The notes: generated from the sequence alone by a model not told the origin. A stretch of DNA of 64,000 bases from Chrysomallon squamiferum (GCA_012295275.1 CM022678.1:17189665-17253664); one strand, 5' to 3'; positions 12,550-54,899 are shown, counted from the stretch's first letter. A program made the numbers and translations.

Positions 12550-13938
12550 TTGAGTATTGTAGTAGTGATACTAAAAGGAAAAATAATAACATTGACAACA
12601 ACTTTTATAATAAAATTTTAAAATCAAATAAGTCGTCTTACAAAGCTGTGTGCATAAGTGAGTTTAGCTCTCTCTCTTTCTCTCTCCGTCTCTCTCTTAA
12701 TCTCTCTATCTCTCTGTTCTTCTCTCTGAATCGCTTTCTCTCTGTTTGTCTGTGTGTGTTTGTGTGTATGTACATCTGTATATATGTGTATACGTATTTA
12801 TATGTATGTTTACATGTGTGTGCTTTGTGTCTTTTTATGTATGCGTGTATTTGTTAATGTGGGGGTGTTATGTGGGGTGTTTGTGTCTTTGCAAGTTTGA
12901 TCTATGTTTTTATATGTGTATATGTGTGTCTGTTTCTTTATATCTGCATATATTTTTGTGTGTATATGTATGACCATTCGTGTGTGTCTACACGCATAAT
13001 TCTTGACATTCCTTCAGTAGAGAAGATGCCAGTAAAATTACGTTCTTACTGAGCATACCAAAAAAAACATAAGAGAAATTTTAATATACAGAGATGGATA
13101 TACATGCTTTGTTTTACTTTACTTTAATTTCAGTTATTTAATTTAATTTATATTTTTCATTTCCATTTATTTCATTCTATTTTAATTGGATTATTTGATT
13201 TCATTAAATTTCTCTTCATTTATTGTATTTTTTATGTGTTTATTAAAATGAAAAAATGTATTTATTGAATTATTCTAATGTATAAATATACTTTTGGAAA
13301 TTATCTGTTTAAAATAACCAAAAATACTACTAATAATAAATGAAATTTTTTTTTTTTCAAATCCGTATATTTCATTTTATTTTAAATAAGGAATCAAAAT
13401 TATTAAATAAAGTAAATTATTTAATAAAAGAAAAAGAAAACACCCATAGCATTCCAAAATAGATTAAATGGGATTTGTGCATTTCTATTTTACAAATATA
13501 AATTAATTGTTTCACGATCTCAGCACCAGATAGAAAATCTAGATTTCTGGTGTGAATATGAGGTATTTTTGTATATAATTATCAAAACAAATTAGATTTA
13601 AGGATAATATACTTGTCTTAGGTGACAATGAAGTTATATGAGTCGCATAAGTATAGTTTCTTCTCTCCACCCAGCAATGTCGGATACATAGCGTTAGGTA
13701 GGCGAACCTTTTCAACTTGCTAAGTCAGTTGCCTTATTTACTGTCAGTGTGTTATATACATCGACAGCTGGTTTAAACACTCACATTTATGTTGATTGTT
13801 TAAGCTATTAAAGGAAAAGTTAAAACCTGTTTCATTTAAAACAGCGTGTTTTACTTCTTTTTTTATACATCAAAGTTATATACTTTTCATTGTATTAAAA
13901 ACAAAAAATAAATAATAATAATAAAATCAAAAATAAAA

Positions 13939-13969
<31 letters not shown>

Positions 13970-14138
13970 GTAAATACTAGTGTTCCTCCCTTACTACCTG
14001 CATGCAGGCATATATGTATGTATATATATATATAATTACATAGATACATGCATGTATACATACATATACATAGACACATACATAAAGATACATACATACA
14101 TACATGCATTCGTACATAGATACATACATATACATACA

Positions 14139-14230
<92 letters not shown>

Positions 14231-14339
14231 TCTATGTTTGTATGTATGTATGTATGTATGTATGTATCTATACATGTACGTATGAATCAGTGCGTATACA
14301 TTCGCAACTACATTCAAATTGAAGTATTTCCAGCCTAGA
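11688..14339. other. 3' flank and intergenic sequence between copies B and C
   Basis: No gene is seen. It holds the conserved 3' flank, an (AAT)n tract (about 12507-12549), CT-rich and GT-rich stretches (12670-12990), the conserved block near 13020-13060, the upstream block near 13530-13800, an (AAAT)n tract (about 13925-13978), and a CATA/TGTA region with a (TA)n core of about 90 bp (about 14141-14231). Open reading frames here are low-complexity Tyr/Ile/Cys or Val runs caused by the microsatellites. Confidence 0.7.
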
Positions 14340-14670
14340 ATGATCTCTATTCTAAATATAGTCATGCGTCAGTGTAAACTACGAGAAAACGTTTATTTTT
14401 ATCCGATGACCTACAAGGAAACAGAAACTGCAAGTAGGACAGAAACTGCAAGTAGGACAGAAACCGCTATAAACGAAAGCACATTCTAGTATTCTTGGAA
14501 AAAAATAAGTATTTTTTGTTTCTTTCTTTTACTTACGTGTAAAGTATCAAACATATTAAGATAGTGTGTCCCGTATAGAAGAACAGATACTGGAAATCGA
14601 ATAACTTTTTCGCTCACGAATTTACAAGAACATTGAGATAAACGATTCACGGACGGGAGTTTAATTAAAA
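14340..14670 (+). promoter_or_regulatory. Promoter block of copy C
   Basis: MEF2-like CTAAATATAG at 14352-14361 and ISRE-like GAAACAGAAACT at 14418-14429, about 66 bp apart. The aactgcaagtaggac segment after the second box is doubled. The conserved ctcacgaatttacaagaaca stretch leads to the ATG at 14671. Function is inferred from conservation among copies. Confidence 0.55.
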
Positions 14671-30949
<16,279 letters not shown>

Positions 30950-31165
30950 TCTATTCTAAATATAGACAGGTGTCACTGTAAAATATGAAACAGTGTTTAT
31001 TTTTATTCGATGACCTACAAGGAAACTGAAACTGCAAGTTGAACCGAGGAGACCATAAACCACAGTTCATTGCAGAATATTATTATTTTGTTGTTACTTT
31101 CTTCTTCGTCTAATGTAGTTAATTTGTTAAGATAGTGTGTTACGTATAGAAGAACAGATACTGTT
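30950..31165 (+). promoter_or_regulatory. Truncated promoter block upstream of copy D
   Basis: MEF2-like CTAAATATAG at 30956-30965 and ISRE-like GAAACTGAAACT at 31022-31033, then ttacgtatagaagaacagat; it breaks off before any exon 1. A second, complete block follows at 31500-31780. Confidence 0.55.
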
Positions 31166-31349
31166 ACGTTTAAAACGGCAGGTTTTACTTCCAAATTACA
31201 GTTTCAAGATGGTTGCAATTATTTATTTATAATTCATTAATTTACGTTATCAAAAATTTATATGAGGTATACAGTATAGTCTTTATACCTAATAGTCGTT
31301 TTCATAATTATCACTGCGATTATGTCCTTTTAATCATGTATGTGTGTGT

Positions 31350-31352
31350 ATG

Positions 31353-31445
<93 letters not shown>
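31350..31445. repeat. (TA)n followed by (GT)n microsatellite
   Basis: About 60 bp of TA and then about 27 bp of GT, between two promoter blocks. Confidence 0.95.
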
Positions 31446-31499
31446 CAATACATATACATTCGTACGTATATTCAAAGGAAGTATTTCCTGTGTACTACG

Positions 31500-31780
31500 A
31501 TTTCTATTCTAAATATAGACACACGTAATTGTGAAACTGTTTATTTTTATACCATGACCTACAAGGAAATTGTAACTATAGATAGGGCCGAAGAGACCAC
31601 AAACGACAGGACATTGTAGACTATTAGTAGTTTTATTTCTTCTTTCTTCTAAAGTATTTAAAATATTAAGGTAGTGTGTTATGTATAGAAGAACAGATAC
31701 TGGAAACTGGAACTTTCTCGCTCACGAATTTACAAGGACATTGAGATACCCGATTCAAGCTGACGGAAGTTGAATTAAAA
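31500..31780 (+). promoter_or_regulatory. Promoter block of the D/E locus
   Basis: MEF2-like CTAAATATAG at 31509-31518 and a weaker second box GAAATTGTAACT near 31566. The conserved stretch ctttctcgctcacgaattta then leads to the ATG at 31781. Confidence 0.55.
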
Positions 31781-45031
<13,251 letters not shown>

Positions 45032-45884
45032 CAGAAACTGACTGCAAACAGGAAAGAAATAATTTTTAAAAAGTTAATGAATTTGCAGTCTCAATTTTTG
45101 TTCGTTTTATGAACCAGAACATTTCCGTAATTCAGATGTCAGGAATTATAAAGGAGAAAGTATTTTCAATGGAAAGAAACAGAAAGTAATGGAAGTACGC
45201 TGCTTGTATTGGAATACAGAATGAAGAGAAATAATTTGTTGCTGAAATTCTCAATTCAGTGATATTTGAAAGTTTTGTGATGAGACAAACTTGAGTCCAC
45301 TAAAAAGAAGACATTTCTATAATTAAGATGGCTGCTCTTACAATGACTAATGCAAAGAAACTGAAAACTACAGTAGAGCGGCCATTTCCATTTTAAAAAA
45401 GAAAGCTTTAAATACATTTTGGAGACACGTATATTTAGCCTAAATAAAACCTGTTTTAATAATCAGTTGTACAAAATGTACAAAATATACTTAAAACTGG
45501 GAGAAATTTGTGTCCACAAGAAAGAAAACATTTGTTTAACTAAGATAGCTGCTACTGTAATGATAAAGTGAACAAACTGAAAACTAATCTTCAAGTTAGT
45601 GTCAGCTTCAGTGGAATCATGGGTAATATCTAAGATGGTACTTTTTATATTTGAAAAGAAAAGACTTTTAAAACATTTTATGACATTTATATTAATTCTA
45701 AATGAAACATATTTAATGTCGAGTGAAATGTAAAAAGTATATGTCAGAATTTATGTTTACGGAAGGTAATTTGGAAACATAATGCAAAATATTTAAATTT
45801 TCTTTTTACAACGAATAATACTTGTAACTACATGTAATATTGAGTTTATATGGCTGGGTGTGTCTGACTCGCTGTGTGTGTATG

Positions 45885-45943
<59 letters not shown>

Positions 45944-46081
45944 TTTCCTATTTTTATTTACATATCTATTTTATTTACGATCTGCTTTGTAAAGTGTTTA
46001 TCTTCTAATGGAAAATTTTAGAATCTGAATTTAAAATCATATATTCTTAAAAAGTTTTAACTAACTGGGTTAATTTAAAAC

Positions 46082-46144
<63 letters not shown>

Positions 46145-47930
46145 CAACAACAACAATTTGAGTATTGTAGTAGTGATACTAAAAGAAAAATAATAACATT
46201 AACAACAGCTGTTATAATAAAGTTTTAAAATCAAATAAGTTTTCTTATAGAGATGTGTGCATAAGTAAATTAACTCTCTTTCTATCTCTTAATATCTCTA
46301 TCTCTTTATTCCTCTCTCTGAGTCTCTTTTTCTGTGTTTTTCTGTGTGTGTGTATGTACATCTGTATATATGTGTGTACGTGTTTATATATATGTGTGTA
46401 TGTTTACATTTGTGTGCTTTGTGTGTGTGCATGTATTGGTGTGTTTGTTCACTTGGGGGTGTTATGTGGGGTGTTTGTATATTTGCATGCTTGTTCTATG
46501 TTTTTGTATTTGTATATGTGTGTCTTTGTGTCTTTAAAAGTGTATATATTTTTTGTGTTTATCTATATGTTTTTATGTTATATATTTTCTGTGTATATGT
46601 ATCGTCATTCGTGTGTGTGTAGACGCATAATTTTTGACATTCCTTCGGTAGAGAACAGTACAGTAAAATTACGTCCTTACTGAGCATATAACACAAACAA
46701 TTAATATAGTAGAAACACATGGTACACAGACATTGTACTGATAAGTGAAATCTTAATATACAGAGACAGATATCCATGCTTTATTTTACTCTAATTTAAT
46801 TTATATTTTGTTTATTTCCATTTATTTCATTCTATTTTAATTTTTTAATTTCATTTAATTTGTCTTCATTTATTGTATTTTTTATTTTTATTTTGTTTTG
46901 TTTATTTAAATTTATTTTAATTGATTTATTGAATTATTCTAAAGCCTAAATATACTTTTAAACATTATCTATTTAAAATAACAAAAATATTAATAATAAT
47001 AAATCAAATTTTTTGTTTTCAAATCCGTTTATTTCATTTTATTTTAAATAAGTAATACAAATTATTAAATCAAGTAAATTATTTAATAAAAGAAAAAGAA
47101 AACACCCATAATATTCCAAAGTAACTTAAATGGGATTTGTACAATTCTATTATATACAAATATAAATTAATTGTTTCACGATCTCAGCACCAGATAGAAA
47201 ATGTAGATTTCTGGTGTGAATGTGAGGTATTTTTTATTTCTTTTATAATTATTAAAACAAATTAGATTTAAGGATAATATGCTTGTCTTAGGTGACAATG
47301 AAGTTATATGAGTCGAATAAGTATAGTTTGTTCTCCCCACCCAACAATGCCGGATACAGAGCGATAGGTAGGCGAACCTTTCCAACTTGGTTAGTCGGTT
47401 ACCTCATTTACTGTTAGTGTGTTATATATATCGACAACTGGTTTAAACACTCACATTAATGTTGACTGTTTGAGCTATTAAAGGAAAAGTTAATACCTGT
47501 ACCATTTAAAACGGCGCGTTTTACTTCTTTTTATACATCAAAGTAATATTCATTTCATTGTATCACTTTTGTAAATAAGTGTAAAAAAAAACACATATAT
47601 AATTATAATAATAATGAATAAATAAATAAATAAATAACAGGAAAATATTAAATATTTTGTTTTCTCTTACTAGTGTTTCTCCCTTACTATGTGCGTTTAG
47701 GCATATATCTGTACATACATAGATCCATACATATATATATAGATAAAGATACATACATACATACATGTATACATACTCATAAATATATATATGTATGCAT
47801 CCATGTATGTATGTATCTTTGCGTGTATATATATGTGTATATATTTATGTATCTATACATGTACTTATGAATCAGTGCGTATACATTCGTAACTACATTC
47901 AAATTGAAGTATTTCCAGCCTAGCATGATC
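45032..47930. other. 3' flank and intergenic sequence after copy E
   Basis: No gene is seen. It contains the conserved 3' flank (including ttaatgtcgagtgaaatgta near 45715), a GT run (about 45893-45942), an AAT run (about 46083-46142), the block near 46650-46740, the upstream block near 47270-47480 and a CATA region near 47720-47870. Confidence 0.7.
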
Positions 47931-48236
47931 TCTATTCTAAATATAGTCATGCGTCATTGTAAAATATGAGAAAACGTTTATTTTTATTCGATGACCTACA
48001 AGGAAACTGAAACTGCAAGTAGAGCAGAAGCCGCTATAAACGAAAGAACATTCTAGAATTCTTGGAAAAATATAAGTATTTTTCGTTTCTTTCTTTTGCG
48101 TCTGAAGTATTTGACATGTTAAGATAGAGTGTTACCTATAGAAGAACGGATACTGGAAACTCGAATAACGTTCTCGCTCACGAATTTACAAGAACATTGG
48201 CATACACGATTCATAATGACGATAGTTGAATCAAAA
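47930..48236 (+). promoter_or_regulatory. Promoter block of relic unit R1
   Basis: MEF2-like CTAAATATAG at 47937-47946 and a perfect ISRE-like GAAACTGAAACT at 48003-48014, then the conserved ctcacgaatttacaagaaca stretch to the ATG at 48237. Confidence 0.6.
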
Positions 48237-48279
48237 ATGTCCTCAGTAATAATTCTACTGTTTGTTTTATCGCAGACAG
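48237..48279 (+). CDS. Intact signal-peptide exon of relic unit R1
   Basis: Encodes [14 protein letters not shown] plus one base; donor caggtaagtg. No exon 2 follows before the next unit: intron-1 sequence runs to about 49080 and then changes to 3' flank sequence. It could still serve as an alternative first exon for copy F, about 9 kb downstream, because the phase fits. Confidence 0.6.
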
Positions 48280-50094
48280 GTAAGTGTGTTTGACTTCTTT
48301 AAATATGTATTTGAATCTGAATGCTGCATTTGTGTGTGAGGTTTGTATGCCTGCGTGTTTTTGTGTGTTAAATTTGTTACAAACTTTTAAATGTTTAGGT
48401 CTCACAAAATAACTTAATTGTTTTATATTGTGTTAAAAATAATCTGAAAATCTAACAAGAGGACAGAAAAACATAGGATTCAGAAAATTAAATTGTAAAC
48501 TTAGTAGTTAAATACAAGTAAATTAAATATAATTCTACATCGCACACAATTTACAATATTAATGTATGTATCCATCTATTTATCCAGCTATCTATCTATA
48601 TAAATGTATCATGTTTCAAATACATTGTGTGCGGAAATATACGTACATCTGATGATGAAAAAAACAATTATATGCTAATCAGAGACTTTGACATACAAAT
48701 ACATAAAGCCGTAGAATTTATTTCCAGTGATTTGTGTTCCTACGTTAAATAATTTATTATTCCTTTTCTTCTAAAAACAAAATTTTGTATATATATGAAT
48801 ATACTGCATGTATAATATTCTCCAAAGTGACTGTATTAATAGTCCTTCATACTGAAAAAACTTTCGTAACGTTTCTCTCCCTATTTCCAAGTAACAGATG
48901 TTTTTCATTACAAAGATTAATATTTTATATGTAGTAAAACACAGTGAAATTGAAGCTTAAATCGACTACACGTGGAAACTTTGTCTGACAGCTGTTGTTG
49001 TTTACCTTGTAGCTAAATCCAGGACTAGCAGTATACATAAGAGTTGAGCTTAAATAAGTGTTCTTATTTGACACTCGTTACTTTCATTTGGTGGTGTTTG
49101 CGTTTTTGTATGCTTGTTGTGTGTTTTTATGTGTATATATATTTTTTGTGTATGTATATATGTGTACATATTTTTGGGTGTGTGTCGTGATTTGTGTGTG
49201 TGTGTGTCCGTGCACGCATAATTTTTGACATTGCGTCAGTAGAAAATAATTCAGTGAAATTACGTCCTTACTGAGCACATAACACAAACAATTAATATAG
49301 TAGAAAGACATGATAGCCAGACATTGTACTGATAAGTGGAATCTTAATATATAGACACAGATATACATGCTTCATTTTACTTTACTTTACTTTAATTTAT
49401 TTAATTTAATTTATATTTATTTCATTTCCATTTATTTCATTTTATTTTAATTCGATTATCTAATTTCACTTCTTTTGTCTTCAGTTATTAATTTCATTTC
49501 ATTTTATTTTATTTTATTTATTTTGTTAATTAAATTTATCCTATTTGATTACTGAGCTACTGTAATGTCTAAGTATATTTTAAACAATTATCCATTTAAA
49601 ATAACAAAAAATATTAGTAATAATAAATTTAATTTAATTTAAGTTTATTTCAAATCATTTTATTTCTTTTGAATTTAAATAAGGAACAAAAAAAAAAAAA
49701 AAAAAAAAAAAAAAAGATAAAAGAAAAACGAAAAACCCACACTATTCCAAAATAATTTAAAAGCCACTTGTACATTTCTATTATATACAAATATAAATGA
49801 ATGGTTTCCCGAGCTGAGCATCAGCTAGAAAATCTAGGTTTTTGGTGTAAGTATACTGAGGTATTTTTTTTAAAGTGATTAAAACAATTAAGATTTAAGA
49901 ACAATATATTTGTGTTAGGTGATAATGATGTTAGATGAGTCGCTTAAGTATAGTTTGTTCTCTCCACCCAACAATGCCGGATACATAGCAATAGGTAGGC
50001 GAACATTTTCAACTTGGTTAGTCGGTTACCTCATTTACTGTTAGTGTGTTATATACATCGAGAACTGGTTTAAACACTCAGAAAAATATGAAAA
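48280..50094. other. Relic R1: intron-1 remnant joined to 3' flank
   Basis: 48280-49080 matches intron 1 (for example the caagtaacagatttttttc and gaagcttaaa region of copy C). From about 49085 to 49560 the sequence matches the family 3' flank (the gcataatttttgacatt and attacgtccttactgagcac region). The whole gene body between has been deleted. A poly(A) run lies at about 49689-49715. The conserved upstream block follows near 49920-50080. Confidence 0.7.
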
Positions 50095-50371
50095 ACATGT
50101 TTATTTTATTTATATCCTGTCACCCATGACCTACCTTGAAACTGAAACTGCAAGTAGGAAAGAAGCGACCATAAACGACAGTTCATTGTGGTATTACTGG
50201 AAACATATAAATATTTTTTGTTTCTTTTTTCTTCGTCTGAAGTATTTTACATGTTAAGATAGTGTGTTACGTATAGCAGAACAGATACTGGAAACTCTAA
50301 TATCTTTCTCACTCACAAATTTACAAGAATATTGAGATACCCGATTCGTAATCACGGAAGTTGAATTAAAA
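50095..50371 (+). promoter_or_regulatory. Promoter block of relic unit R2
   Basis: ISRE-like GAAACTGAAACT at 50138-50149 and the conserved gtgtgttacgtatagcagaa stretch. The MEF2-like box seen in the other blocks is missing here through a local deletion. Confidence 0.5.
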
Positions 50372-50414
50372 ATGTCCCCGGTGATAATTCTACTGTTAGT
50401 TTTATTGCAGACAA
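50372..50414 (+). CDS. Intact signal-peptide exon of relic unit R2
   Basis: Encodes [14 protein letters not shown] plus one base; donor acaagtaagt (A in place of G before GT). No matching exon 2 follows before the next promoter block. It is a possible alternative first exon for copy F or a deletion relic. Confidence 0.55.
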
Positions 50415-52039
50415 GTAAGTGTGTTTGAGTATTTTTTTAGAAACGTATTGAAATCTGAGTGCTGCATTTGTGCATGAGTTGTGTTTGTGAGTATGCGCGA
50501 GCGATATTTTTTGTGTCAAATATGTTAGAAACACTTAAATGTTTAGGCCACATAGAATCAATTACTTCATTTGTATTGTGTTAAAATAATCAGACACTCT
50601 AATAAGAAAACATGGACTTCAAAACCCAGGATTCAGACAATTAAACTGTAAACTCGGTAGTTAAGTATAATTAAATGCAATATAATTCTACATCCCACAC
50701 AATTTATAATATCTGTCTATTTATCAATTGTTTATGTAGCTGTCTATCAATATACACGTAACATGTTTCATTTACACTTTCCGCTGAAATATACGTACAT
50801 CTGATGATGAAAAAACTATTATTGGCTGATCGGAGACTTTGATATAAAAATACATTTAGCCGCAGAATTTACTTCCAGTGATTTGTCTTCCTAAATTATC
50901 TAATTTAAATATATACTACTACTCCTACTACTACTACTACTAATAATAGTACTAAAACTACTATTACAAATAATAAATGTGTGCGTGTGTGTTTGTGTTT
51001 TTGTGTGTGTGAAAGATACTCCGAAGTGCCTGTTTTGAAATATTTTTTCTCATTTATCAATTCTGGATTTATTTTCTGAATAAAAACTGCAGTAATAGAT
51101 AATTCTAAGTCGTATATTTGTTCGCTGGGTAGCTTTCTTATGGGTCATCTGTTATGTTTCAATCTTTTAAGCTCATCGGTATTATTCTGAAAGCTTTCAT
51201 CCTACAAACAGACTCAACCAAACAAATGTTCAGCCTCTTGGCATCATTTGTGTATGGAACATAAATTAGTTTTCTTACTGAGAGCGGTAGAAAAGCTTTT
51301 CGGAAAACTTTTGTAAAGTTTCTTCACTATTTCCGAGCAGAAGACTCTTTTCATTATTATGTCGTTAGAAAGATCAATATTTTAGATGTAGTGAAACATT
51401 TAAATTGAAGCTTAACTCAACTAAGCTGTCGAACACTTGTAGAAGCCTCTGAACACTCACCCGCCTCCATTCTCCCAGGTTATGTAGGTCTATACGTTTA
51501 AATACAATTTAATGCTTACAAGAATAACATTTATTTTGAAGCAATATCTATTTTTGTTAATTACCATCAAGGTTGTGTTAAACGTAATGATTGAGATTCA
51601 TTATGTGTTAACTTAATGAAAATAATTTGTATGGTAAGCGATCAAGTCAGTTATGGAGATCTAATATAATTTTAGAATGCAAATCTTTTCTCTGTACAGC
51701 GCATAAAAATTTGAATTCCAGTATTCTTATAATGCGATAACTTGGTCATTTGTACTACAATTCTTATTAAATCCTGTTTGAACTTCAAATAATAGACTGG
51801 GTGATACATGAGAAATGGTTGCTCTGCAACAACAACAACAGTAACAAAAAATATGTATGTAAGAATATTTGTAACTATGTATGTATTTAGGTATGTTGGT
51901 ATGCACGTATGAATGTATGTTTTTATGCATGTTTGTTTATGTGTATATATCTAAAACAAGACTACTACTGTTTGTTGTATGTTGTATAATTATAAACAAA
52001 ATTTTCATATCGTAATATTCTAGTTAGAAATATATTTCA
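50415..52039. other. Relic R2 intron-1 sequence
   Basis: No gene is seen. It matches intron 1 of the other copies up to the gtgatacatgagaaatggtt region near 51800, which normally precedes exon 2. An ACT/AAT run lies near 50918-50975. Exon 2 and everything after it are missing. Confidence 0.65.
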
Positions 52040-52540
52040 GTTAGTTTGATCACAATGTACAATTATTTCACTTTTTGTTAGTTTCATCTCAGTGCAGAGT
52101 TCTTTCGTTAGTTTTGTTAGATTTATCACAGTGAAGAGATGTTTTCTTATTTTTGTTTGTTTGATCACAATTTAGAATTACCTCCTTATTTTATCTTAGT
52201 TTCATCAGAATGCAGAATTGTTTCATTATCGTTGTTAATTTCATCACAATGTAGATTTGTTTCATTATTTTTGTTAGTTTCATGACAAGATAGATTTGTT
52301 CAATTATTTTTGTTAGTTTCATGACAAGATAGATTTGTTTCATTATTTGTGTTAGTTTCATGACAAGATAGATTTGTTTCATTATTTTTGTTTGTTTTAT
52401 CATGCAGAGTTGTTTTATTATTGTTATTAGTTTTATCACAATGTACTGTTGTTTCATTAGATTCCTTTGTTTCATATCCATGCAGAGTTGTTTCATTATT
52501 GTTTGTTAGTTTCATCATAATGTAGAGTTGTTCCACTTTT
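52040..52540. repeat. 39-bp minisatellite in relic R2
   Basis: Tandem units of about 39 bp such as ttagtttcatgacaagatag plus atttgtttcattatttttg. The best three (about 52260-52400) are nearly identical and the outer ones degenerate. Because 39 is a multiple of three, both strands show open repeats (for example MKLTKIMKQIYLV on the minus strand), which I regard as artefacts. The array sits at the deletion junction of R2. Confidence 0.85.
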
Positions 52541-53057
52541 ATTGGTAAATATCTGCAACTGATAATACGAGAAATTTAAATGTTGTAAAAAGCAGAAGTG
52601 ATTTTATGTTTATATTAAGGTCATATGGAAGTTAAGAAAGTAAAATATTTACATTTTGTTTTAACAATGAATAATATTTGTAACTATACGTAATACTGAG
52701 TTTATGTGCCTGGGCGTGCTCCTGCTTCATGTATTGTTTTAAGACATTTCAAAACAGTTTTTATTTTCTTCTGTTTTATACTAGTAATACTAATAACAGT
52801 TTGAGTTGTGTGGTTGGGATACTGAAAACAATAATAAAAACATTAACAACAGCTGTTATAATAAAAGCTTTAAAATCAAATAAGTCTCCTTATCATATTC
52901 TTCCTTTTTCATAGACTGTAGTCTGTCATATAGAGATGTATGCAATTGTAAGTTTAGCTCTCTCTCGTTATCTCAGTCTGTCTCTCTTCCTGTCTCTGAC
53001 TTTATCTGTGTATGTGTTTGTTCATGTGTATATATGTTGTATATATGTGTGTGTGTT

Positions 53058-53115
<58 letters not shown>

Positions 53116-53654
53116 TATGTTTTCATATGTTTATGTCTGTGTATGCATGCAAAATGTTTAGCATTGCATCAGCAGAGAAGAGTGCAGAGGAATTACTTCC
53201 TTACTGAGCAGATAACAAAGAAAATTAATACGGTAACAACACATGATCCCCAGACATTGTACTTAAAATACAGAGAAATAGATACATGTTTTACTTTACT
53301 TTAATTTCATGTCTTTAATTTAATTTGTATTTATTTCATTTGCATTTATTTCTTTTTATTTTAAATCCGTTAGTTAATTTCAGTTCGTTTGATTTGATTT
53401 ATAACTGTTAATTTATTTTATATTGGTTAATTAAATTAAATTTATTAAATGTAATGAAATATTCTGATTTCTAAATATACTTCTAAAAAGTATTCATTTA
53501 AAATACCTACCAATTAATAACATAAATTTTATTGAAGAATAACATACTTGTCTTAAGTGATAACATGAGTCGCATGAGTATTGTTTGTCCTCTCCACCCA
53601 ACAATGCCGGACACACAGCGATAGGTAGGCGAACATTTTCAACTTGGTTAGTCG
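52541..53654. other. 3' flank of relic R2 and upstream block of copy F
   Basis: No gene is seen. It starts with 3' flank sequence like that after copy A (ctgcaactgataata), has a (TA)n run (about 53058-53113), the conserved block near 53165-53270 and the upstream block near 53540-53655 (gataggtaggcgaacatttt). Confidence 0.65.
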
Positions 53655-53830
53655 GTGTCCTCCCACCTAGCCAAAAACCTAAACAAATCAGTCTATTACA
53701 ACAACACTGGGTTTTGGTTAGGTGGGAGTTGGGTGGTGTGGGATTATCATTGGTCAGTCTCATATGTACACACTCATCAACATCACTATCAGAGTACTGC
53801 TATCTACTGAGCTATATTCACACAATATAA
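53655..53830 (-). mobile_element. SINE-like or foldback insertion in the upstream block
   Basis: The conserved upstream block is interrupted at about 53655. The inserted segment holds an inverted repeat, ctcccacctagccaaaaacc against ggttttggttaggtgggag, with a loop of about 40 bp. Near its other end, on the minus strand, is TAGCTCAGTAG, a match to the RNA polymerase III A-box of tRNA-derived SINEs. A convincing B box and target-site duplications were not found, so the class is uncertain. Confidence 0.4.
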
Positions 53831-54011
53831 AAACGGACCATACAACTTAATACCGATTTATATCAAAACATTTGTAAATAAACTAGAAACCTTTAAAAAA
53901 ACATTGAAATGTCTTGCTGGGGATATTATCATAGTTATAGCTGTCAGTTATTGCTAGAACAAATTCTGTCTACGGCTGGTTAAATAGTTTACGGTTTTCA
54001 TTCACGCGGGC

Positions 54012-54052
<41 letters not shown>

Positions 54053-54540
54053 CAAATAATAGCCACAAATAAATAAATAAAAGTAAGGAAATGTAGATGA
54101 ATACACGTCGTTTTCTTCTAAAATACAATTTCCTTCATGTGTGTCTGTGTGTGTGTGTGCGTGTGTGTGTGATTGTATATTTCAATGTATGCAAGCATTT
54201 ATGTATCTGAATACATACAAACATACATATATACATACATACATACATACATACAAATATGCATTTATATATATTTATACATACATACACATATATACAT
54301 ATATACATACATACACACAACATACATATATACATATATACATACATACACCACATACACACATACACACATACACCATACGTAGTACCATATATATATA
54401 TATATATATATGCAATATATGTCATTTACACATGAATTAAACACACGAAACCCACTGGAACGGATTAAACACCAATAAACCCACACGTAGGCTTAATTAT
54501 GTATGCATGTATGAATCAGTCTTTTTCCTACGCACTTACA
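53831..54540. other. Intergenic sequence with (CA)n and CATA arrays
   Basis: No gene is seen. CA run at about 54014-54050, TGTG near 54138-54175, CATA arrays (about 54210-54375) and a TA run (about 54391-54411). The segment 53831-54010 has no match elsewhere in the window and may belong to the inserted element. Confidence 0.6.
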
Positions 54541-54899
54541 AAGGAAATATTTCCTGTGGGTACGACATCTATTCTAAATATAGACTAGCCTCAGTGGAAA
54601 ATACGGTAACATGTCTATTTTTAGAACTTAGCTATTCCCGTGACCTACGAGGAAACTGAAACTGCAGATAGGTCCGAAGAGGCTATGAACGACTCGACAT
54701 TCTAGAGTTTTAGTGCGAAAATACAATTTTTTGTTTTGTTTCTTCTTCTTTTTTTCTTCGTTAAAAAAAGTATTTAACATGTTAAGATAGTGTGTTACGT
54801 ACAGAAGAACAGATACTGGAAACTTGAATAACTTTCTCGCTCACGAATTTACAAGAACATTGAGATACCCGATTCGTAATGACGGAAGTTGAATTAAAA
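54541..54899 (+). promoter_or_regulatory. Promoter block of copy F
   Basis: MEF2-like CTAAATATAG at 54574-54583 and a perfect ISRE-like GAAACTGAAACT at 54652-54663, then ctttctcgctcacgaattta and gacggaagttgaattaaaa up to the ATG at 54900. Confidence 0.6.

Noticed and set aside
14030-14370. Overlapping open frames rich in Tyr, Ile, Met and Cys on both strands
   Set aside because: They are translations of TA, CATA and TGTA microsatellites, with no splice context or similarity to the gene family.
52191-52536. Minus-strand repeat protein with MKLTKIMKQ units
   Set aside because: It is created by a 39-bp minisatellite whose unit is a multiple of three; units degenerate without regard to codon position and no gene signals are seen.
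53585-53830. Short open frames on both strands around the foldback insertion
   Set aside because: Fewer than 90 codons each, overlapping the inverted repeat, with no recognisable motif.
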